From NCBI RefSeq assembly GCF_014280875.1, contig NZ_JACLAL010000006.1, positions 310,001 to 374,000 of the forward strand: a DNA stretch of 64,000 nt, written 5' to 3'. A program made the translations under genes and the position numbers. This stretch comes from Paenirhizobium daejeonense. Lineage in GTDB: Bacteria; Pseudomonadota; Alphaproteobacteria; Rhizobiales; Rhizobiaceae. Below, piece by piece: positions 55,356-64,000 of this stretch (position 1 is its first letter; each line of letters opens with the position of its first letter). Below the pieces are notes generated by a model that saw nothing but the letters and a program-made list of their open reading frames with translations, was not told the origin of the DNA and did not search any database.

Positions 55356-56780
55356 TCAGTGCTTCAGGACGACCAATCGAGTCTGGGTGAATTCCAGCAT
55401 GCCGTGCTTGCCATCGTCTCCGCCGAGGCCAGAACGTTTCCAGCCGGCGTGATAGCCCTGATAGGGATCGGCCGGGAAACGGTTGATGTAGAGTTCGCCT
55501 GCTTCGATCTCGTTGGCGGCCTTCATCACCTTGCGGTAGTTCTCCGAAAAGACGACGGAGGCGAGGCCGTATTGGTGGTCGCTCGCCATGGCCAGTGCTT
55601 CGTCGAAATCTCCATAGGGCATGACCGCAAGTACGGGACCGAATACCTCCTCGCGGACGATCTCCATGTCCTGCCGGCAAGCGGAAAGAAGCGTTGGCGG
55701 ATAAAAGAAGCCGGCCCCTTGAGGGATGATGCCGCCTGCCTCGACCTTTGCGCCTTCTGCCTTGGCGCGTTCGACCATGGCATGGATGCGCGAACGGGCA
55801 GCCTCGTTGGCGAGAGGGCCCATCAGGTCGGGGCACTTTGATCGGTCGCCAAAACGGCGGGATGAAAACGCCTCGCGAAGCTTGCCGAGCAATGCGTCAT
55901 GAACGGCCTCATGTACGTAGAGGCGCTCGACCGAAGTACAGACCTGTCCGCAATGGGCGGTCTTGGCGGTAACCACCAGGCGGGCTACGGCATCGAGATC
56001 GGCATCCGGCTCGACGATCACCGGTGTCTTGCCACCGAGTTCCAGTGACGGTTTGGCGATATTGGCCTTGCAGTATTCGAGAACGGTGCGGCCGGCTGCG
56101 ACGCTGCCGGTGAGCGTGATCATGCCGACCTCCGGCCGGGTGCACATGGTTTCGGCGACATCATGCGTCATCGTCATGATGTTGATAAGACCGGGCGGCA
56201 GGGCGGCTTCCTCAATCGCATCGGCAAAGACGAAGGCGGAGGTGGGCGTGTTGTTGCTCGGGCGCACGACGACGGCATTGCCGGCGACGAGGGCCGGGGC
56301 GATCTTGCGCACCAGCGTGTAGATCGGGAAATTGAAGGGGATGAGGCAGGCCACGACGCCGATCGGGGTGCGCTTCAGCATCAGCGTCTCGTCGGGCGTG
56401 TCGCTCTCGATTACCTCGCCCTCGATGCGCCGCGCCCATTCGGCGTGATAGCGCATCAGGACGGCGGCATAGATCGTCTCGGCTGTGGCATCCGCTATGC
56501 TTTTGCCGGACTCCCGCGCAAGCGCCTCACCGATCTGCCCCGCACGACGCTCGACCGCGTCGGCGACCCGTCGCAGGGCGTCGCCACGGTCGATTGCCGG
56601 AAGACGGCCCCAGCTCTTCTGGGCGCGGGCTGCGGCTTCGACGGCCCGGATGACATCGGCATCCGAGGCGGTCGGGACGCCTGCAAAGATTTCACCGGTG
56701 GCCGGGTTTATGATGTCGATCGCAGAAGGGCCTTCCGGCGAGACAAAACGGCCGTCGATGAAATTGCGATAATCTGTCAT
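55356..56780 (-). CDS. Aldehyde dehydrogenase (lactaldehyde dehydrogenase AldA-like)
   Basis: A 474-residue NAD(P)-dependent aldehyde dehydrogenase with catalytic C281 (HCGQVCTS) and general base E247 (SLELGGKTP). The ending YHAGWKRSGLGGDDGKHGML and the overall length are very close to E. coli AldA, which oxidises lactaldehyde and glycolaldehyde. The exact aldehyde here is inferred, not proven. AGGGGA precedes ATG 56780. It is 59 bp before the dehydratase gene and about 100 bp after the LysR gene. Confidence 0.9.
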   Translation of the reverse strand: MTDYRNFIDGRFVSPEGPSAIDIINPATGEIFAGVPTASDADVIRAVEAAARAQKSWGRLPAIDRGDALRRVADAVERRAGQIGEALARESGKSIADATAETIYAAVLMRYHAEWARRIEGEVIESDTPDETLMLKRTPIGVVACLIPFNFPIYTLVRKIAPALVAGNAVVVRPSNNTPTSAFVFADAIEEAALPPGLINIMTMTHDVAETMCTRPEVGMITLTGSVAAGRTVLEYCKANIAKPSLELGGKTPVIVEPDADLDAVARLVVTAKTAHCGQVCTSVERLYVHEAVHDALLGKLREAFSSRRFGDRSKCPDLMGPLANEAARSRIHAMVERAKAEGAKVEAGGIIPQGAGFFYPPTLLSACRQDMEIVREEVFGPVLAVMPYGDFDEALAMASDHQYGLASVVFSENYRKVMKAANEIEAGELYINRFPADPYQGYHAGWKRSGLGGDDGKHGMLEFTQTRLVVLKH

Positions 56781-56861
56781 CGTCCCCTGCTTTTCCGGCG
56801 GATTTCCGTCGAGTAGGAGCCATCCCGCCTGTTCGCGCAAGCGAGTTATTCTCGGGTTCAT

Positions 56862-56878
56862 CATTCGAAAATCGAATG
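56862..56878. promoter_or_regulatory. LysR-type operator (T-N11-A dyad) before the ALDH gene
   Basis: CATTCGA, three bases, TCGAATG is a perfect 17-bp palindrome containing T-N11-A (T56864, A56876). It begins 3 bp beyond the lysR stop and lies about 82-98 bp upstream of the ALDH start, a normal place for a LysR-type regulatory site. Confidence 0.6.
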
Positions 56879-56880
56879 TT

Positions 56881-57822
56881 TCAGGCTGCGCCGGCCTTGA
56901 CTGCGGTCTCAGGGTTTCCGGCATGTTCCGGATCTCCGGAAAGTTCCAGACGCAGCCATTGCCGGAAGGCCTTCACATTGGCAGAGTCCACCTGTTCGGC
57001 CCTCGTCACCAGCCAATAGGATTCGTGGCCTTCCACCTCGACATCCAGCACCTTTGTCAGCCGGCCCTCTTCCATTAGCGACTCCACCATGAACCGGTCG
57101 GCAACGGTGACGCCGAGGCCATTGCAGGCAGCCTCGATCGCCATGTCGAGGAGGTCGAATTCCAGTCCGCCGCGGGTGTCGGTATGGCTCAGGCCGGCTG
57201 CATCCAGCCAGTGCTGCCATGTCAGGTAGCGTTGGTCGGCCGAGGCGAGAACATGGAGGAAAGTCAGGCCGGAAAGATCTAGAGGTCCTGAAGCGCAGCC
57301 GGCGAGCAATTGAGGCGAGCAGACGGCGATATGGCGTTCGGTTATCAGCAACTGGGACTGCAGCATGGGCCATTCGCCGTCGCCGAAGCGGATCGCGCAG
57401 TCGAGGATGCTCCGTTCGGTGAGGCTATCCTGCAGTTCGGTGGTGATGCTGATCTCGATATCGGGAAGAAAGCGGCGCAGGCTGCCGAACCGGGGCATCA
57501 GCCAGCGCTTGGCGAAGGTCGGCGGTACGTTGACGCGGAGCCGATTCTGGTTGCTTTTCTCCATGATGTTGCGAACGGTCAACTCAACGTCATGGAATGC
57601 GCGCTGGAGCGCTTCCAGCAGTTCGATGCCGGATGGTGTCAGGTCGAGATGATGGTGACGGCGGATGACCAGCGTTTCTCCGAGTTGTTCCTCGAGATTG
57701 CGCACTTGCCGGCTGACCGCGCTCTGGGTCAGGTTCAGCCTGTCGGCGGCGCGGGTGAAGCTGCGGGTCTGTCCCACGACCTCGAAGATCTTCATGGCGG
57801 AAAGTGCCGGCAGTTTTCGCAT
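56881..57822 (-). CDS. LysR family transcriptional regulator
   Basis: A 313-residue LTTR. The helix-turn-helix is in SFTRAADRLNLTQSAVSRQVRNLEEQLG (about residues 21-48), and the C-terminal periplasmic-binding-like effector domain runs from about 92. In the GcvA-like group the effector region includes FGDGEWPMLQSQLL. It probably responds to a small molecule and controls the downstream ALDH-dehydratase-GMC genes through the dyad at 56862. It is divergent from the lactate dehydrogenase gene. Confidence 0.9.
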   Translation of the reverse strand: MRKLPALSAMKIFEVVGQTRSFTRAADRLNLTQSAVSRQVRNLEEQLGETLVIRRHHHLDLTPSGIELLEALQRAFHDVELTVRNIMEKSNQNRLRVNVPPTFAKRWLMPRFGSLRRFLPDIEISITTELQDSLTERSILDCAIRFGDGEWPMLQSQLLITERHIAVCSPQLLAGCASGPLDLSGLTFLHVLASADQRYLTWQHWLDAAGLSHTDTRGGLEFDLLDMAIEAACNGLGVTVADRFMVESLMEEGRLTKVLDVEVEGHESYWLVTRAEQVDSANVKAFRQWLRLELSGDPEHAGNPETAVKAGAA

Positions 57823-57944
57823 GATGGTTCCGTGTTTGCCGCGGATCGCGGCGCGTTGTCATCCCATTTAAACAGAGCAATCGTAACGACGTCATCCGGT
57901 TTCTGCCGTCGGTTTTTTGGATAACGGCGGAGGAAGGCGATTGA

Positions 57945-58940
<996 letters not shown>

Positions 58941-59066
58941 TTTTCATCAATTTCTGTGGGTTGGACAGGCTCTTTCCCTAGGTGCGGCACTCGTCTATTT
59001 CGAGTTTCGCTGCGTTGCGTTATATATGATGCACGGCGATAATCGCTCTTGCGCCCGGATGGTTTG

Positions 59067-59441
59067 ATGAGTGTTCCGACCTTCAGTCCCGATATGAAAG
59101 AGGACCAGCTGGACGACTTCATGTCGAAGGCGCGGGCTGCGAGTACACTCCTCAAGGCGCTTTCGCATGAGACGAGGCTCCTGATCCTCTGCATTCTCAG
59201 CCGTGGCGAGAAAACCGTGGGTGAGATCGAGGCCATTCTGGGACTGCAACAGGCAGTGGTTTCTCAGCAACTCGCGCGCCTTCGGGCCGAACATCTCGTC
59301 CGGACGCGTCGCGAAGGTCGAATGATTTTCTATCGGATCGGTGACCCGGCGCTCAACGAACTCGTTTCCGTGCTCTACAAGATGTATTGCGAACCGGACG
59401 AAAAGACACCCGTTGCCAACGAAGTGCACGAGGGCGCCTGA
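59067..59441 (+). CDS. ArsR-family regulator with BigR/SqrR-type cysteine pair
   Basis: A 124-residue winged-helix protein. The recognition helix is in QQAVVSQQLARLRAEHLV (about residues 61-78). The only cysteines are C42 (LLILCILSRGEK, helix 3 region) and C108 (YKMYCEPDE, last helix), which are the positions of the persulfide-sensing pair in Xylella BigR (42/108) and equivalent to SqrR (41/107). No metal-site CxC motif is present. The target is unknown; no persulfide dioxygenase or sulfide:quinone reductase is adjacent. ATG 59067 was chosen for family fit. Confidence 0.85.
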   Translation: MSVPTFSPDMKEDQLDDFMSKARAASTLLKALSHETRLLILCILSRGEKTVGEIEAILGLQQAVVSQQLARLRAEHLVRTRREGRMIFYRIGDPALNELVSVLYKMYCEPDEKTPVANEVHEGA

Positions 59442-59496
59442 GCCCTGCAACGTTGTCGCGGATCTTCCTCGGCTGGCGCATGCAGGGGAGGCGGCG

Positions 59497-60390
59497 TTGA
59501 TCGACAAGCTTGAATTCTTCATCGCGCTCGCAAGAGCACAACATTTCGGCCGTGCGGCCGAGGAGTGCGGCATTACCCAGCCTACCCTGTCGGCTGCGAT
59601 CCGGCAGCTGGAGGATCAGCTCGGGGTCATGCTAGTGCAGCGCGGTTCCCGCTATCAGGGGCTGACTCCCGAGGGGCAGCGGGTGCTGGAATGGGCGCGG
59701 CGCATTGTCGGCGATGCGCGGACCATGCGGGAGGAGATGCGCGCCGCCCGCCGTGGCCTTGCCGGGCATATTCGCATTGCCGTCGTTCCAACGGCACTTT
59801 CCATGGTGCCACGCATCACCGAGCCCTTTCAGGCCAAGCACCCGGACGTGACCTTTTCCATCCTGTCACGCACCTCGTTGCAGGTGCTGAGCCTTCTGGA
59901 GAACCTGGAGATCGATGCTGGGATCACCTATCTCGACAATGAACCGCTCGGGCGGGTCACTTCGGTGCCTCTATATTCGGAGCGATATCACCTGATCACC
60001 GCGGCCGGGACGCCCTTGTCGGATCGCGAAAAAGTGACGTGGCGGGACATGGCCGATCTTCGGCTTTGCCTATTGACCGCGGACATGCAGAACCGTCGCA
60101 TCATCAACCAGCATATGGCTGAGGCCGGGGTCACGCCGCACCCGACGCTTGAGTCCAATTCGATGATCGTGCTGTTTGCCCATATCCGCACGGGCAAGTG
60201 GGCTTCGATCATGCCGCGCAATGTCGCGGAATCCTTCGGCTTTCCCGAAGAGATCCGGATGATCCCGATCGGTGAGCCGGAGGCTGAGCACTCCGTCGGA
60301 CTTGTCGCCCAATACCGGGAACCCTTTACGCCCCTTGTTTCCGCCCTGTTGCACGAAGCCGGGCGGCTGGCGAATGCCCGGGCGTTTTGA
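59497..60390 (+). CDS. LysR family regulator of the formate dehydrogenase operon
   Basis: A 297-residue LTTR with HTH in HFGRAAEECGITQPTLSAAIRQLEDQLG (about 17-44) and an effector domain (about 90-297). This regulator is usually upstream of fds genes in rhizobia. The start is a TTG at 59497 with GGGGAG seven bases upstream; the coding frame opens earlier but does not fit the family. A perfect LysR-type operator overlaps its stop codon. It likely responds to formate or a redox signal. Confidence 0.88.
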   Translation: MIDKLEFFIALARAQHFGRAAEECGITQPTLSAAIRQLEDQLGVMLVQRGSRYQGLTPEGQRVLEWARRIVGDARTMREEMRAARRGLAGHIRIAVVPTALSMVPRITEPFQAKHPDVTFSILSRTSLQVLSLLENLEIDAGITYLDNEPLGRVTSVPLYSERYHLITAAGTPLSDREKVTWRDMADLRLCLLTADMQNRRIINQHMAEAGVTPHPTLESNSMIVLFAHIRTGKWASIMPRNVAESFGFPEEIRMIPIGEPEAEHSVGLVAQYREPFTPLVSALLHEAGRLANARAF

Positions 60391-60405
60391 TAGAAAATTT
60401 CTATC
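60389..60405. promoter_or_regulatory. LysR-type operator (T-N11-A dyad) before fdsG
   Basis: GATAGAAA, A, TTTCTATC is a perfect 17-bp palindrome with T-N11-A (T60391, A60403). It overlaps the last bases of the lysR gene and lies 179 bp before fdsG; a TTGACC (60425-60430) follows 20 bp later and could be a -35. Confidence 0.6.
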
Positions 60406-60467
60406 GATTCACATGACTGCTTTATTGACCTTGCCGGGGGTGGAGGATCATTCTTGTTGAAAGTCGG

Positions 60468-60487
60468 CCGGGAATGAGAAATCCCGG
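60468..60487 (+). other. Short inverted repeat in the fdsG leader
   Basis: CCGGGA (60468-60473) and TCCCGG (60482-60487) form a 6-bp stem with an 8-nt loop in the gap between the LysR gene and fdsG. There is no T-run, so a terminator is not supported. Confidence 0.3.
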
Positions 60488-60583
60488 TCTTCGTCAACGT
60501 TTCGGCCAGTTTATCCGACGGCGACGCCCGGGTTCAGGAATCGGCCGGTTGGCGATGTTCGTGTCGGTTTGGGAGGACTGAAC

Positions 60584-61063
60584 ATGAATGTGAGATCATC
60601 TTCGGATGATGTGTTGTCTCGCACATCCGCGATCATTTCCGATTTGCAGGGCCTTGAAGGACCGCTGCTGCCGATCCTGCATGCCGTGCAGGACACGTTC
60701 GGCTATGTGCCGGAAGAGTCCAAGCCGCTGATCGCGCAGGCGCTCAACCTGTCGCGCGCGGAAGTGCATGGCGTCGTTTCGTTCTATCACGACTTCCGCT
60801 CCCACTCCGCCGGGCGCCATGTGCTGAAGCTCTGTCGGGCCGAGGCCTGTCAGTCGATGGGCGGGGATGCGATGGCCGAGCGGGTCAAATCGCTTCTTGG
60901 CATCGATTTTCACGAGACGACGCCCGATGGCGCCGTGACGCTCGAGCCGGTCTTCTGTCTCGGGCTCTGTGCCTGCGCGCCCAGCGCCATGCTGGACGGC
61001 GAGCTGCATGGTCGCCTCGACGAAGACTGTCTTGGCGAACTTGTTGCGGAGGCACGTCGATGA
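60584..61063 (+). CDS. fdsG: NAD-dependent formate dehydrogenase gamma subunit
   Basis: A 159-residue NuoE/HoxE-like subunit. The thioredoxin-fold [2Fe-2S] ligands are C84, C89, C125 and C129 (KLCRAEACQS and FCLGLCACAPSAML). It passes electrons from the alpha subunit's clusters to FdsB. GGGAGGA lies seven bases before ATG 60584. Its stop overlaps the fdsB start in an ATGA arrangement. Confidence 0.95.
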   Translation: MNVRSSSDDVLSRTSAIISDLQGLEGPLLPILHAVQDTFGYVPEESKPLIAQALNLSRAEVHGVVSFYHDFRSHSAGRHVLKLCRAEACQSMGGDAMAERVKSLLGIDFHETTPDGAVTLEPVFCLGLCACAPSAMLDGELHGRLDEDCLGELVAEARR

Positions 61064-62616
61064 CAGTGACCATTTTTGTTCCCGGGGATTCCGCCGCCCT
61101 TGCCGTCGGCGCCGACAAGGTGGCCGCGGCAATCGAGCGTGAGGCAACGGCGCGCGGGATTGACGTGCATGTGGTGCGCAACGGTTCACGCGGCCTCCTC
61201 TGGCTGGAGCCGCTTGTCGAGGTTCGCTCGGACCATCAGCGGGTCGCCTACGGGCCTGTGAAGGCCTCGGATGTGTCCGGCCTGTTCGACGCCAATTTTC
61301 TTGAGGGCGGCGAGCATCCGCTCCTCCATGGGCAGACGAAGGATATGCCCTTCCTGTCGCGCCAGACGCGCCTTACCTTTTCTCGTTGCGGCGTGACCGA
61401 TCCGCTTTCTCTGGAGGATTATCGCCACTATCAAGGCCTTAAGGGGCTGGAGAAGGCGATTGCCATGGCTCCCGCCGATATTGTCAAGCAGGTGGCCGAT
61501 AGTGGTCTGCGCGGGCGAGGCGGTGCAGGTTTCCCGACCGGGATCAAATGGAAGACGGTTCTCGATGCACCGGGTGATCGCAAATACATCGTCTGCAATG
61601 CGGATGAGGGCGATAGCGGCACGTTTTCCGACCGCATGATCATGGAGGGTGATCCCTTCGTGCTGATCGAGGGGATGGCGATTGCCGGCCTAGCGACCGG
61701 GGCGACCAAGGGTTACGTCTACACCCGCTCGGAATATCCCCATGCGATCCACGTGATGACGGAAGCGATCCGGATCGCGCGGGAAGCTGGCATTCTCGGT
61801 CCTTCGGTGATGGGATCGGGCCGTGCTTTCGACATGGAAGTCCGCATGGGCGCGGGCGCCTATGTCTGTGGTGAGGAAACGTCGCTCCTCAACTCGCTGG
61901 AAGGCAAGCGAGGTATCGTCCGCGCCAAGCCGCCGCTGCCGGCGCTTCAGGGGCTTTTCGGCTGTCCGACCGTGGTCAATAACGTCATGTCGCTGGCGTC
62001 GGTGCCCGTTATCATGGACCGGGGGGCTGCCTTTTATCGTGATTACGGCGTTGGCCGCTCGCATGGCACGATCCCGATCCAGCTCGCCGGCAACGTCAAG
62101 CATGGCGGTCTCTACGAGACGGCTTTCGGTCTGACGCTCGGGGAGCTTGTCTATGACATCGGCGGTGGCACAGCCAACGGCCGTCCGGTCAAGGCGGTGC
62201 AGGTTGGTGGACCGCTCGGCGCCTATTTCCCGCCTTCGCTGTTCGACACGATCTTCGACTACGAGGCTTTCGCTGCAAAGGACGGCTTGATCGGTCATGC
62301 GGGTATCGTCGTGTTCGACGATACGGTCGACATGTTGAAGCAGGCCCGTTTTGCCATGGAGTTCTGCGCGGTCGAAAGCTGCGGAAAGTGCACGCCCTGC
62401 CGCATCGGTTCGACCCGCGGCGTGGAGACCGTCGACCGGATCGCCCGTGGCATCGAGCCTGAGAAGAACAGGGCGTTGCTCGGCGATCTCTGCAACACCA
62501 TGAAGTTCGGATCGCTCTGTGCGCTCGGTGGGTTTACGCCCTATCCGGTGATGAGCGCCATGACGCATTTCCCCGAAGATTTCGCGCCGACCCCACTCGT
62601 TGAAGCAGCGGAGTAA
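61060..62616 (+). CDS. fdsB: NAD-dependent formate dehydrogenase beta subunit
   Basis: A 518-residue NuoF-like diaphorase with an N-terminal extension (1-110), the NADH site GLRGRGGAGFPTG, the FMN-site region GDRKYIVCNADEGDSGT and YVCGEETSLLNSLEG, and the [4Fe-4S] ligands C441, C444, C447 and C487 (SCGKCTPCRIG and GSLCALGG). It reduces NAD+ with electrons from formate. It overlaps fdsG by 4 bp and precedes fdsA. Confidence 0.96.
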   Translation: MTVTIFVPGDSAALAVGADKVAAAIEREATARGIDVHVVRNGSRGLLWLEPLVEVRSDHQRVAYGPVKASDVSGLFDANFLEGGEHPLLHGQTKDMPFLSRQTRLTFSRCGVTDPLSLEDYRHYQGLKGLEKAIAMAPADIVKQVADSGLRGRGGAGFPTGIKWKTVLDAPGDRKYIVCNADEGDSGTFSDRMIMEGDPFVLIEGMAIAGLATGATKGYVYTRSEYPHAIHVMTEAIRIAREAGILGPSVMGSGRAFDMEVRMGAGAYVCGEETSLLNSLEGKRGIVRAKPPLPALQGLFGCPTVVNNVMSLASVPVIMDRGAAFYRDYGVGRSHGTIPIQLAGNVKHGGLYETAFGLTLGELVYDIGGGTANGRPVKAVQVGGPLGAYFPPSLFDTIFDYEAFAAKDGLIGHAGIVVFDDTVDMLKQARFAMEFCAVESCGKCTPCRIGSTRGVETVDRIARGIEPEKNRALLGDLCNTMKFGSLCALGGFTPYPVMSAMTHFPEDFAPTPLVEAAE

Positions 62617-62620
62617 AGCC

Positions 62621-64000
62621 ATGTCTCTCATTCACGAAATCGACTACGGCACGCCAGCATCGAAATCCACCGACACGGTGACGCTGACGATCGATGGCCG
62701 GCAGGTGACGGTGGCTTCGGGCACTTCGATCATGCGTGCCTCCATGGAGGCGGGCATTCAGGTGCCGAAGCTCTGCGCGACCGATATGGTCGATGCCTTT
62801 GGCTCATGCCGCCTCTGTCTCGTCGAGGTCGAGGGCCGCAACGGCACCCCGGCCTCCTGCACCACGCCCTGCGCGCCGGGAATGGTCGTGCATACCCAGA
62901 CGGACCGGCTGAAGCAGATCCGCAAGGGGGTGATGGAGCTCTATATCTCCGACCATCCGCTGGACTGTCTGACCTGTGCGGCCAATGGCGATTGCGAACT
63001 GCAGGACATGGCCGGTGCCGTGGGCCTGCGTGATGTCCGCTACGGCTATGAGGGTGACAATCACGTCAAGGCGCGCGATGGCGTCGGCGAAGTGAATGCC
63101 CGCTGGATGCCGAAGGACGAATCCAACCCCTATTTCACTTATGATCCGGCGAAGTGCATCGTCTGCTCCCGCTGCGTGCGGGCCTGCGAAGAGGTGCAGG
63201 GCACCTTTGCGCTGACCATCGAAGGCCGCGGGTTCGACAGTCGTGTCTCGCCCGGCATGCACGAGCAGTTCCTCGCGTCCGAATGCGTCTCCTGTGGCGC
63301 CTGTGTGCAGGCCTGCCCGACTGCCACGCTCACGGAAAAGTCGGTGATCGCCATCGGCCAGCCGGAGCATTCGGCGGTTACCACCTGCGCCTATTGCGGT
63401 GTCGGCTGCTCGTTCAAGGCGGAGATGCGCGGCGAGGAACTGGTGCGCATGGTGCCGTGGAAGGACGGCAAGGCCAATCGCGGCCATTCCTGCGTCAAGG
63501 GCCGCTTCGCCTATGGCTATGCTAGCCACAAGGATCGCATCCTCAATCCGATGATCCGCGAAAAGATCAGCGATCCCTGGCGCGAAGTCACATGGGAAGA
63601 GGCCTACGCCCATGTGGCGACCGAGTTCCGCCGTATCCAATACCAGTACGGCAAGGATTCGATCGGCGGCATCACGTCCTCCCGCTGCACCAATGAGGAA
63701 ACCTTCCTCGTCCAGAAGCTGATCCGCGCCGGCTTCGGCAACAACAATGTCGATACCTGTGCCCGTGTCTGCCACTCGCCGACCGGCTACGGTCTGGGGC
63801 AGGCCTTCGGCACCTCGGCCGGTACGCAGGATTTCGATTCCGTCGAGCATTCCGATGTCGTCATGGTGATCGGCGCCAACCCGACTGACGGTCATCCGGT
63901 GTTCGGCTCGCGGCTGAAGAAGCGGCTGCGTCAGGGTGCGAAGCTGATCGTCGTCGATCCGCGCCGCACGGATATCGTGCGCAGCCCGCATGTCGAGGCT
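62621..64000 (+). CDS. fdsA: Formate dehydrogenase alpha subunit, 3'-truncated by the window end
   Basis: The open frame runs from ATG 62621 (GGAG nine bases upstream) to the last base, 460 residues of an expected ~950. Clusters can be seen: [2Fe-2S] C52, C63, C66, C80; [4Fe-4S] H112, C116, C119, C125; [4Fe-4S] pairs C179/C182/C185/C189 and C222/C225/C228/C232; and the cofactor-proximal C256, C259, C263 and C291. C380 in NVDTCARVCHSP is the predicted molybdenum or tungsten ligand. It oxidises formate to CO2. fdsC and fdsD are expected further on. Confidence 0.97.
   Translation, partial: MSLIHEIDYGTPASKSTDTVTLTIDGRQVTVASGTSIMRASMEAGIQVPKLCATDMVDAFGSCRLCLVEVEGRNGTPASCTTPCAPGMVVHTQTDRLKQIRKGVMELYISDHPLDCLTCAANGDCELQDMAGAVGLRDVRYGYEGDNHVKARDGVGEVNARWMPKDESNPYFTYDPAKCIVCSRCVRACEEVQGTFALTIEGRGFDSRVSPGMHEQFLASECVSCGACVQACPTATLTEKSVIAIGQPEHSAVTTCAYCGVGCSFKAEMRGEELVRMVPWKDGKANRGHSCVKGRFAYGYASHKDRILNPMIREKISDPWREVTWEEAYAHVATEFRRIQYQYGKDSIGGITSSRCTNEETFLVQKLIRAGFGNNNVDTCARVCHSPTGYGLGQAFGTSAGTQDFDSVEHSDVVMVIGANPTDGHPVFGSRLKKRLRQGAKLIVVDPRRTDIVRSPHVEA

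Noticed and set aside
59017..59032. A TTATATATGAT stretch before the ArsR gene as an operator or -10 box
   Set aside because: It is A+T-rich and suggestive, but no matching -35 or clear dyad arms were found, so it cannot be supported.

Overview
The window reads as chromosomal DNA of an alphaproteobacterium of the Rhizobiaceae (Rhizobium/Agrobacterium-like). The evidence is the high G+C coding sequence, the priA-atpHAGDC and mdh-sucCDAB-lpd gene orders, a mitofilin gene inside a heme cluster, an Omp19/Inh-type lipoprotein, CtrA-type TTAA-N7-TTAA boxes and a rhizobial-style intergenic repeat. No rRNA, tRNA, CRISPR array, prophage or transposase gene was seen. Genes are densely packed, and both ends of the window cut genes.

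Layout. 1-9 kb: a 5'-truncated M3 oligopeptidase, a thioesterase, typA, a GNAT acetyltransferase, a secreted hypothetical, ppa, a DUF167 gene, yggT and an MFS exporter. 8.5-14.4 kb (minus strand): hemC, hemD, mitofilin, hemY-like, TerB-like, glutamine amidotransferase. 14.4-18 kb (plus): tsaD, gpsA, a YciI protein, an EVE protein and an ETF-beta-type lysine methyltransferase. 18-34.5 kb: the TCA block sdhCDAB, an Omp19-like lipoprotein, zapE, mdh, sucC, sucD, sucA, sucB, then a LysE exporter and a small secreted protein, then lpd. 34.5-39 kb: cytochrome b561, DUF2867, TraB/GumN, xerC, a repeat element and an acyltransferase. 39-47 kb: a TonB-dependent receptor, a chemoreceptor, priA and a membrane protein. 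47-52.4 kb: the F1 ATP synthase operon atpHAGDC with a recognisable promoter and terminator.

52.4-59 kb is the accessory part. A LysR regulator, a lactaldehyde-dehydrogenase-like ALDH, an enolase-superfamily dehydratase and a GMC oxidoreductase lie in line on the minus strand, with an L-lactate dehydrogenase divergent from the regulator. This looks like a sugar-acid or diol degradation module of unassigned substrate. 59-64 kb holds an ArsR-type regulator with two cysteines at the BigR/SqrR positions, a LysR regulator and the NAD-dependent formate dehydrogenase genes fdsG, fdsB and fdsA (cut by the window end).

The region is mainly core energy metabolism: TCA cycle, succinate and formate oxidation, ATP synthesis and heme. 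No undescribed multi-gene system is clearly visible. The best leads are regulatory and structural: two LysR-type operators placed just after their own regulator genes, the two-cysteine ArsR protein beside formate dehydrogenase, alternative hairpins in the sdhC leader, a terminator inside the DUF167 coding end, an enolase-family protein lacking expected active-site acids, and a mosaic of alternating inverted repeats near 41.5 kb.
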